Source: Lentisphaeria bacterium UBA1776 (lineage in GTDB: Bacteria > Verrucomicrobiota > Lentisphaeria > Victivallales > Victivallaceae). From it: a stretch of 13,936 bases of DNA. The DNA lies in contig DCGO01000137.1 of NCBI GenBank assembly GCA_002314605.1, positions 1 to 13,936 of the forward strand. The letters run 5' to 3'. A program made the position numbers and the translations under genes. Below the pieces are notes generated by a model. It searched no databases. It was not told the DNA's origin and was given only the letters and a program-made list of their open reading frames with translations. Position 1 is the stretch's first letter. Each line of letters begins with the position of its first letter. Positions 7,827 to 12,863 of this stretch are shown piece by piece.

Positions 7827-8588
7827 ATGAAATTCGGAGTCGCGGATTACGGAATGAACGTGTGGGACGGGGATCTGTACGATCTGGAAACCCGTCTCCT
7901 GGAACTGAAGGGAATCGGATTTGACGGAATCGAGCGGCTGGAGGCCGCCAGCCCGTCGGACGCCGTGTATCAGGCGGCAAAATTCCACCGCATCGGCATG
8001 GATTTCGCCACGGTCCGGAACAGCCGGCTCAACTGCAGTCTGGAATGGACCTCCGCCTTCGGCAAGTCCTACATCTGGCTGACACCAGGCTCCTGCAGCC
8101 GGGATGTCCCCATGGAGGATTTTCTCCGCCGGGCGCGGAAACTCACGGCAGTGGCGAACTCCATGCATGTGGATACAGCTCTGCACAATCATCTGGGGGC
8201 GCGGATCGAGAATCAGGAAGAACTGGACCTCTTCATGAAAGACGTCCCCGGGGCAAAACTGCTGTTGGATATCGGACACCTTTTCTGCGCAGGCGGGGAT
8301 CCCGCCGGGACCATCGGAAAATACGGCAGCCGCCTTGCCGCCGTTCATTTCAAGGACTTCACCTTCAAGGACCGTTCCAAGGGGCTGGATGAGTGGTTCA
8401 AGCGCATCCGTTTCTGCGAACTGGACGGGGGGGACGGCGGTACCCCTTGGCGGGAATGTGTCAGGGCACTGAAGAAAACCGGTTTTGACGGCTGGTGCTT
8501 TGTTGAACATGACACCCATACGGATGAACCGGTCAGGGAACTGAAGCTCAGTCTGGACCTTCTGAAACAGGAATTTGCAAAGGAGTAA
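7827..8588 (+). CDS. Sugar phosphate isomerase/epimerase family TIM barrel
   Basis: A 253-aa protein of the xylose-isomerase-like / AP-endonuclease-2 barrel family, whose members include IolE-type dehydratases, ketose epimerases and beta-eliminating lyases acting on 3-keto-glycosides. MKFGVADY (1-8) is the first strand, GFDGIERLEA (31-40) the second. TALHNHLG (117-124), LLLDIGH (145-151), VHFKD (173-177) and CFVEHD (224-229) are the usual metal-binding and catalytic strands, giving likely ligands among D148, H174 and E227. The chosen start removes 16 residues of open frame upstream and places the family N-terminus directly after a GGGAGG. The next gene follows after 6 bp. Pairing with a Gfo/Idh/MocA dehydrogenase is common in pathways for inositols and 3-keto sugars; that role here is inferred. 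Confidence 0.85.
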   Translation: MKFGVADYGMNVWDGDLYDLETRLLELKGIGFDGIERLEAASPSDAVYQAAKFHRIGMDFATVRNSRLNCSLEWTSAFGKSYIWLTPGSCSRDVPMEDFLRRARKLTAVANSMHVDTALHNHLGARIENQEELDLFMKDVPGAKLLLDIGHLFCAGGDPAGTIGKYGSRLAAVHFKDFTFKDRSKGLDEWFKRIRFCELDGGDGGTPWRECVRALKKTGFDGWCFVEHDTHTDEPVRELKLSLDLLKQEFAKE

Positions 8589-8594
8589 GTTTTT

Positions 8595-9668
8595 ATGGAA
8601 AAGAAAATCAGGGTGGGGATCTGGGGGCTCGGCCGCGCCGGGATGGGAATGCACTGTCCGGAACTGGACATGTTTGCAGACAAATTTGAGATCGTCGCGG
8701 GCTGCGATATTGACCGGGCCCGGTTTGACGGATTCAAAAAACGCTATCCGAAGGCGAAAGTCTATACGGACGGCGACGCTTTTCTGAAAGATAAAAATGT
8801 TGAGCTGGCTGCGGTGGCTGTGCCGTCTTTGTACCACGTGGACTGCGACATCCGCGCCCTGAAAGCGGGGAAATATGTGTTTGCGGAAAAACCGGTTGCC
8901 CTGGAACTGCCCGCCCTCAGAAAACTGGAAAATGCCTGCAGAAAATACCCGGGAAAACTGTTCTGCCGCCAGAACCGCAGATTCGAGCCGTGCTTCAACC
9001 ATGTCCGGGAAATCATGGACAGCGGCATTCTCGGAGATATTTTCGAGATCAAACTCTGCCGCCACAGCTATCAGTTCCGGGACGACTGGCAGACGTTGAA
9101 GGAGTTCGGCGGAGGCCAGCTGAACAACTGGGGGCCCCATCTGATTGACCACGCCCTCCGGCTGATGGACGCCCCCATTGCGGATCTGTGGAGCGATCTC
9201 AAACGGATTGCGGCCCGTGGGGATGCGGAAGACCATCTCAAACTCGTTTTCCGTGGAAAGAACGGACGCATCATTGACGTGGAGATCTCCGGCGGGATCA
9301 TTTTGCGCTCACCATTCTATGCTGTTTACGGGACGCGGGGGACGCTGATCTCCGAAGACGAGCAGGACATCAAACTGCAGTATCTGCGTCCGGAATTCAA
9401 GTGGCCGACCAGCAAACCCAGCCGGAACTGGGCTCCCATCGAAAATCCGTGGGGGTCGAAAAACGCTCCGGTCTGGATCCGGAAAACGATCATGGTGGAG
9501 CCTGCCAACGGCCGGCACCTCAACATGATCTATGCAGCGGTCTTTGATACGATCCGGAAAGGAAAACCCTTTCCGGTCAAACCGGAAGAAGCCTTTGAAG
9601 TCGTCCGCTGGGCGGACCGGATCAAGAAACAGAATCCGCAGTTCCGCTCGGCGCCGGACCTTTTCTGA
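8595..9668 (+). CDS. Gfo/Idh/MocA family NAD(P)-dependent oxidoreductase
   Basis: A 357-aa protein of standard length for the glucose-fructose/inositol dehydrogenase family. The N-terminal Rossmann domain has GIWGLGRAG (8-16) for the dinucleotide, with D38/D40 at the end of strand 2, and the family's EKP motif at 98-100, where K99 is the usual catalytic lysine. The C-terminal domain contains GGGQLNNWGPHLIDH (172-186), in which D185 and H186 correspond to the usual substrate-site acid/base pair. AAGGAG, 10 bases upstream and overlapping the end of the isomerase gene, sets the start at 8595. It probably oxidises or reduces a sugar hydroxyl in the cytoplasm, acting with the isomerase-like protein. 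Substrate and cofactor preference cannot be read here. Confidence 0.92.
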   Translation: MEKKIRVGIWGLGRAGMGMHCPELDMFADKFEIVAGCDIDRARFDGFKKRYPKAKVYTDGDAFLKDKNVELAAVAVPSLYHVDCDIRALKAGKYVFAEKPVALELPALRKLENACRKYPGKLFCRQNRRFEPCFNHVREIMDSGILGDIFEIKLCRHSYQFRDDWQTLKEFGGGQLNNWGPHLIDHALRLMDAPIADLWSDLKRIAARGDAEDHLKLVFRGKNGRIIDVEISGGIILRSPFYAVYGTRGTLISEDEQDIKLQYLRPEFKWPTSKPSRNWAPIENPWGSKNAPVWIRKTIMVEPANGRHLNMIYAAVFDTIRKGKPFPVKPEEAFEVVRWADRIKKQNPQFRSAPDLF

Positions 9669-9731
9669 GGGATTTTTCCGTTCTCCGCACCTGCGGTGTG
9701 CGGCAGGACAGAGAGGAACAGATCATCATCG

Positions 9732-9754
9732 GCTGCGGCAAAGGATGCCGCAGC
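9732..9754 (+). other. Hairpin after the oxidoreductase gene
   Basis: GCTGCGGCA and TGCCGCAGC form a perfect 9-bp stem around a 5-base loop, 63 bases after the oxidoreductase stop. No T-run follows, so a classical intrinsic terminator is unlikely. It could be a 3' mRNA-stabilising stem or a leader hairpin of a lost downstream gene. Confidence 0.5.
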
Positions 9755-9762
9755 ATCTTCAA

Positions 9763-9769
9763 AAGGAGG
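9763..9769 (+). promoter_or_regulatory. Orphan strong ribosome binding site
   Basis: AAGGAGG is a near-perfect Shine-Dalgarno sequence, yet the GTG 10 bases downstream (9780) opens only 14 codons before TAG at 9822-9824, inside the inverted repeat. It may be the start of a gene cut off at about 9791. Confidence 0.4.
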
Positions 9770-9791
9770 AATTTGAGCAGTGAATCCAGCC

Positions 9792-9826
9792 CACTACTGT
9801 CCGGTAAAAATTACCGGACAGTAGTG
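9792..9826. repeat. Perfect 16-bp inverted repeat, possible abutting IS ends
   Basis: CACTACTGTCCGGTAA (9792-9807) and its exact reverse complement (9811-9826) are separated by only AAA. The arms face outward as the terminal inverted repeats of an insertion sequence would. The motif reminds me of ends of DDE-transposase elements, but this is from memory. No transposase is present and no target-site duplication is evident in the flanks. Neither side has a T-run, which argues against an intrinsic terminator. Confidence 0.6.
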
Positions 9827-9998
9827 CACGGAATTAGGATATTCTGACGTTTTTCGATGACGATGACGTTTTTTCTGAAATCCGGTGAATGCACACAGCG
9901 ATTTTTTCCATATCATCCCCGCATGGGAAAAGTAGTCTTTTGCGCAGAAATGTTTGCATTTACCGAAAAAATCATGCCTTATTGAGCAGACACTATAT

Positions 9999-10053
9999 AG
10001 CGAGCGCATTACGGGAAAACGGGAGCCCGGGGAAAACGACTCGCTTTTTTTTT
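9999..10053 (+). terminator. Weak candidate terminator with long loop
   Basis: AGCGAG (9999-10004) can pair with CTCGCT (10040-10045), directly followed by a run of nine T (10045-10053). The loop is long (35 bases) though GC-rich and partly self-complementary. If real it could end a transcript reading out of the oxidoreductase gene or a small RNA. Confidence 0.25.
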
Positions 10054-10123
10054 GCTTATTTTGTGCAGGCAGCCGACTCCGCGAGCCATGCCGCCGCCGC
10101 CTCCCGGTAAAGCGAGCGGAGGA

Positions 10124-10258
10124 GGCGACATAGGCGACGAAGACGACTGGGGGACCTGCGCTTCGGTTCCGTTGGTCGGAGATGCACTTTGCGCAGAACC
10201 CATACTATGAGCGGTGTCAGGCGACGAAGGCGATATGGGCAGCGAAGGCGACTGGGGG
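10124..10258. repeat. Degenerate 30-bp direct repeat with 105-bp spacing
   Basis: Positions 10124-10153 and 10229-10258 match at 25 of 30 bases by eye, both ending in CGACTGGGGG. The 105-bp period is a multiple of three. On the minus strand the copies read as PQS-rich Pro/Ser segments 35 residues apart (frame ending at 10009); on the plus strand they read as GD-rich acidic segments ending in DWG. Neither frame has a recognisable start or homologue. Confidence 0.5.
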
Positions 10259-10462
10259 CCCCGAGGTATCCTGTGCATCGCGCGCCTCGGGCGTACCGGC
10301 CGCACTCTCCTGAGTCCCGGTCGCCTGCGTCCCCGTCTCCGCTCCCTCCATGGGCATTGCGCTACGTGCTTCGCCGTCACTCGGTTCCTGTACACCCTGC
10401 GGAGAACCTGGGGCGGCGGCCCGGAACGGAAACTGCCCATGTCTGAACAAGATATTGAGGAT

Positions 10463-10486
10463 AAAAAAACACCCGGATTCGGGTGT
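10463..10486 (-). terminator. Intrinsic terminator of tRNA-Cys
   Basis: Read leftward, ACACCCG and CGGGTGT form a perfect 7-bp stem with an AATC loop, followed by a run of T (10469-10463). It starts 14 bases past the tRNA 3' end, as expected for a monocistronic tRNA transcript. Confidence 0.85.
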
Positions 10487-10499
10487 CTGGAAATCGAAA

Positions 10500-10573
10500 T
10501 GGAGGCGTGAATCGGAGTCGGACCGATCTACGCGATTTTGCAGACCGCTGCCTAACCGCTTGGCTATCACGCC
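10500..10573 (-). tRNA. tRNA-Cys (anticodon GCA), CCA encoded
   Basis: A full cloverleaf folds on the minus strand: acceptor GGCGTGA/TCACGCC, D-stem GCC/GGC with GG in the D-loop, anticodon stem GCGGT/ATCGC (one G-U pair) with loop CTGCAAA carrying GCA, a 4-base variable region, T-stem ATCGG/CCGAT, discriminator U73 (the cysteine identity base) and a genomically encoded CCA. Total length is 74 bases. The T-loop reads TCCGACT, so position 55 is C instead of the nearly universal T (pseudouridine). A terminator follows. No other tRNA is adjacent. Confidence 0.93.
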
Positions 10574-10646
10574 TCGTGATGAAATACAATATATCACGCT
10601 TTTAAAAAAAATCCAGCCCGGTTTTCCTTTTTTTTGGGAAAAAGTG

Positions 10647-10675
10647 AAAAAAGAACTGCAACACCTCCCCTGCAG
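10647..10675 (-). terminator. Candidate terminator downstream of nagB
   Basis: Read leftward, CTGCA and TGCAG pair across a 10-base loop and are followed by TTCTTTTTT. It lies about 65 bases beyond the nagB stop and before the tRNA, so it would separate the two units. The short stem keeps confidence moderate. Confidence 0.45.
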
Positions 10676-10738
10676 CAAGCCTGGCCGGGGACGTCAGCTC
10701 CCCTGCCGGCACGCTTCATGAGAGAAAAAGCCGCCTTC

Positions 10739-11524
10739 TCAGCGGTAGGCTTCCCACTTGGGATCGTTCATAAAGACTTCATCATAGAAGTCCCGGAGCT
10801 TCAGCTGGGCGGCCGCTTCGGCATCCAAGATCACCACGGTGTCCGGATGCAGCTGCAGGGCGCTGGAAGAAATCATGGCCGTCATGGGGCCTTCGATGGC
10901 AGCGGCGGCGATGCCGGCTTTGCGCTTGCCGGTGATGAGCTGAACGACCTTCTTGGCATCCAGCACGGTGCCGACGCCGGCGGTGAAGGCGCGGCGGGGC
11001 ATGGATTCCGGCGGATTGAAATAGATCTTGTTCTGCTCATAAGTGGTATTGGTGAGGTAAGCCACATGGGTCCGGCTGGAGAAACTGGTGCCCGGGTCAT
11101 TGAATCCGACATGTCCGGAGCAGCCGATGCCCACCAGCCAGAGGTCGATGCCGCCGGCTTCCTCAATGGAATCATCATAGCGCTCGGCTTCCGCCACTTC
11201 ATCGGCGGCCATGCCATCGGGCAGATGGGTGTTGCGGATGTCGATGTTGATGTTGTTGAACAGGTTCTTGTTCATATAGTAGCGATAACTCTGATCGTGT
11301 TCCGGGGGAAGTCCGACATACTCGTCAAGGTTCCAGGTGCGGACCTGGGAGAAATCCACCTTGCCGGCCTTGTTCATCTTCGAGAGATTCGCATACACAT
11401 TTTCCATGGTGGCGCCGGTGGCCAGCCCCAGACGGAACTCGGGTTTGGCATTGATGGCGTCCGCGATCATGCGGGCAGTCAGTTCTTCCGCTTCGGCGGC
11501 GGTGGGGCGAATGATGACATCCAT
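10739..11524 (-). CDS. nagB: Glucosamine-6-phosphate deaminase family (NagB-like)
   Basis: A 261-aa protein, usual length for NagB, which converts glucosamine 6-phosphate to fructose 6-phosphate and ammonia. LGLATGA (32-38) is the phosphate loop, WNLDEY (64-69) supplies D67 (E. coli D72), and SSRTH (149-153) and K202 match the phosphate and effector/substrate contacts R158 and K208 of E. coli. The catalytic segment GIGCSGHVGFNDPG keeps H138 but has S136 where E. coli has D141 and D143 where it has E148. An in-frame GTG at 11530 exists, but AAGGAG 8 bases before the ATG at 11524 decides the start. It stands 115 bp after the DUF362 gene. The altered residues leave open a related sugar-phosphate isomerase or deaminase role. 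Confidence 0.88.
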   Translation of the reverse strand: MDVIIRPTAAEAEELTARMIADAINAKPEFRLGLATGATMENVYANLSKMNKAGKVDFSQVRTWNLDEYVGLPPEHDQSYRYYMNKNLFNNINIDIRNTHLPDGMAADEVAEAERYDDSIEEAGGIDLWLVGIGCSGHVGFNDPGTSFSSRTHVAYLTNTTYEQNKIYFNPPESMPRRAFTAGVGTVLDAKKVVQLITGKRKAGIAAAAIEGPMTAMISSSALQLHPDTVVILDAEAAAQLKLRDFYDEVFMNDPKWEAYR

Positions 11525-11532
11525 TTTCACAA

Positions 11533-11538
11533 CTCCTT
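11533..11538 (-). promoter_or_regulatory. RBS deciding the nagB start
   Basis: AAGGAG lies 8 bases before the ATG at 11524 but only 2 bases before the alternative GTG at 11530. Confidence 0.65.
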
Positions 11539-11550
11539 GTTTAGATGACT

Positions 11551-11569
11551 TTCGGCAATTCTGCCGGAA
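11551..11569. promoter_or_regulatory. Interrupted palindrome in the nagB leader
   Basis: TTCGGCA and TGCC-GGAA flank a 4-base centre (one bulged G), about 30 bases upstream of the nagB start. It could be an operator or a leader hairpin. No promoter around it is clear enough to call. Confidence 0.25.
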
Positions 11570-11639
11570 TATTTACGCTCCCCTAACTTACATCCGTTTC
11601 CCGGAAATGCAAGCGGATTCGTCCATATTCCAGAGGAAA

Positions 11640-12791
11640 CTAACGCCGCCGCAGAAGCCGGTGCAGAACCGCATCCAGATGCTCCGCCATTTTCATGGAA
11701 AGGGGCTTTACCGGGCGAATGGCCCCCTGGGGACAATGTTCCTGACAGCAGTAGCAGCGGATGCAGCGGGAAAGGGTGAATCTCGCCTTGCCGTTCACGA
11801 TTTTGAGCGACTGGGGAGGACACATCTTTGCACACAGTCCGCAGCCGATACAGCGTTCCGGATCCAGTTCCGGGCGGCTGATGAGGAACCGCTTCATCCC
11901 CTTTCGCAGCAGCGGCGGCAGCGGGAGTCCCCAACTGCTTACAATACCGGGAGGATCCGGGAGCTTGATGGCGTGGGCAGCCGGAACCTCTCCGGCCCGC
12001 TCCGTCTCCGGCAGAATACCACGCTCGCGGGCCCTCCGGAGAATCAGAAGTTCCGGAACCCCGAGAAGAGGTGCGACTTCCGCATCCAGCGCCAGAGCGT
12101 CCGCCGAACCGGCCACAAACCCGAGTTCAACCGGCGTGCCGCTGCCCGGGCCGTTGCCTTCCATGCCGGTGATCGCGTCCAGAAAGTTGAATTGAGGACG
12201 GATCGTGAGATAAAGATCCAGCAGGAGATCGGCGAAGCGGCTGAATTCCTGCCCGGCGGCCAAGTGCCAGCCCAAACGGTTCTGTCCGCTGATGAAACCG
12301 AAGAGATTTTTGACGCAAAGGGTCAGAGTCATCATGGCATGGGTCTTGGCTTTGGCCAGATCCGCCGTCACATCGAATGTACGGTATTCCTGAGCGATTT
12401 CCACACTCCGGAAACGGGCTTCCGCCGGGGTGAAGCATGGCCGGTAGTCGGCAAAGTTGGCCATTTCCACCCCCATCTTCTTCAAATCTTCGGCAATCCC
12501 CATGGAGCGGAGAACGGCGGGAGCGGACTGGACCGCCGGATTTTCCAGAATGGCGACTTTGGCAGCCCCGTGATCCAGAAACATGGCCGCCGTTTCCACA
12601 ATGAAGCGGGGATGGACGCTGATGACACTCCCCTCCCCCCGGTAAGTCAGGAGGTTCGGTTTCAGCATGACGGAACGGTCGTGCAGATCTCCGTACGCCG
12701 CCAGCTGCGGGGCAAAGACTTTCTCCAGTGCAGGCCGCAAACCGGCACCGTAACCTGCATTCCGGGCAAACGCCACAGTGATTTTGCTCAT
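11640..12791 (-). CDS. DUF362 protein with C-terminal 2x[4Fe-4S] ferredoxin domain
   Basis: A 383-aa protein. Residues about 1-300 form the DUF362 domain, recognisable by VMLKPNLL (41-48), SVHPRFIVETAAMFLDHGA (58-76), AKAKTH (146-151), CVKNLFGFISGQNR (159-172) and DAITGMEGNGPGSG (205-218). The C-terminus carries two ferredoxin motifs: CIGCGLCAKMCP (C314, C317, C320, C324) and CIRCYCCQEHCP (C343, C346, C349, C353), enough for two 4Fe-4S clusters. A longer start at 12809 lies in the gnd terminator arm; the ATG at 12791 has AGAGGA 6 bases upstream and fits the family N-terminus (MSKITVAFAR). The function of the family is poorly defined; an electron-transfer role in the cytoplasm is inferred from the clusters. 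It starts 20 bases after a strong terminator, so it needs read-through or its own promoter. Confidence 0.9.
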   Translation of the reverse strand: MSKITVAFARNAGYGAGLRPALEKVFAPQLAAYGDLHDRSVMLKPNLLTYRGEGSVISVHPRFIVETAAMFLDHGAAKVAILENPAVQSAPAVLRSMGIAEDLKKMGVEMANFADYRPCFTPAEARFRSVEIAQEYRTFDVTADLAKAKTHAMMTLTLCVKNLFGFISGQNRLGWHLAAGQEFSRFADLLLDLYLTIRPQFNFLDAITGMEGNGPGSGTPVELGFVAGSADALALDAEVAPLLGVPELLILRRARERGILPETERAGEVPAAHAIKLPDPPGIVSSWGLPLPPLLRKGMKRFLISRPELDPERCIGCGLCAKMCPPQSLKIVNGKARFTLSRCIRCYCCQEHCPQGAIRPVKPLSMKMAEHLDAVLHRLLRRR

Positions 12792-12797
12792 ACCCGT

Positions 12798-12803
12798 TCC
12801 TCT
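12798..12803 (-). promoter_or_regulatory. RBS deciding the DUF362 start
   Basis: AGAGGA lies 6 bases before the ATG at 12791. It falls just beyond the T-run of the gnd terminator. Confidence 0.6.
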
Positions 12804-12810
12804 TTTCATG

Positions 12811-12846
12811 AAAAAAGGCGGGAGAAGCTGCCTTGTCCCGCCTTTT
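12811..12846 (-). terminator. Strong intrinsic terminator of gnd
   Basis: AAAAGGCGGGA (12813-12823) and TCCCGCCTTTT (12836-12846) form a perfect 11-bp stem with a 12-base loop. Read leftward it ends in TTTTTT (12816-12811), 18 bases past the gnd stop. The symmetrical A/T ends mean it may also work from the other side. Confidence 0.85.
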
Positions 12847-12863
12847 CAGGTCCCGTCACAAAT

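Larger units (their letters stand above)
9669..10499. other. 831-bp region without a convincing gene
   Basis: Between the oxidoreductase stop and the tRNA there is no reading frame I would call. From left to right it holds two small hairpins (9685-9703 and 9732-9754), a lone strong ribosome site (9763-9769), a perfect inverted repeat (9792-9826), an AT-rich stretch with two TGACGTTTTT copies (9845-9875), a T-run after a weak long-loop stem (9999-10053), a GC-rich low-complexity block (about 10080-10440) and the tRNA terminator. Open frames on both strands in the low-complexity block have strongly biased composition (Arg- or Pro/Ser-rich) and no ribosome sites that I can see. It looks like a decayed or rearranged segment. 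Confidence 0.6.

Noticed and set aside
7641..9236. 531-codon open frame on the minus strand opposite the isomerase and oxidoreductase genes
   Set aside because: Both plus-strand genes have clear family motifs and ribosome sites. The antisense frame has neither.
9794..10009. 71-codon minus-strand frame ending in the inverted repeat
   Set aside because: No ribosome site or family resemblance; its end is simply the translated repeat arm.
10088..10210. 40-codon plus-strand frame starting with a proline run
   Set aside because: No ribosome site and a composition explained by the GC-rich repeats.
10124..10258. Possible CRISPR-like repeat pair
   Set aside because: Only two degenerate copies with a 75-base interval and no cas genes. 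It does not meet array structure.
10009..10440. 143-codon minus-strand frame, Arg-rich then Pro/Ser-rich
   Set aside because: No ribosome site, it begins just below the tRNA terminator, and composition changes abruptly within it. The repeat is kept as an observation, but the frame is not called as a gene.
10574..10620. tRNA promoter upstream of tRNA-Cys
   Set aside because: A TATATT is present in the AT-rich stretch, but no -35 element at proper spacing is convincing.
10217..10678. 153-codon minus-strand frame
   Set aside because: It runs through the tRNA-Cys gene and its terminator, so it cannot be a normal coding region. Its last part overlaps the low-complexity block.
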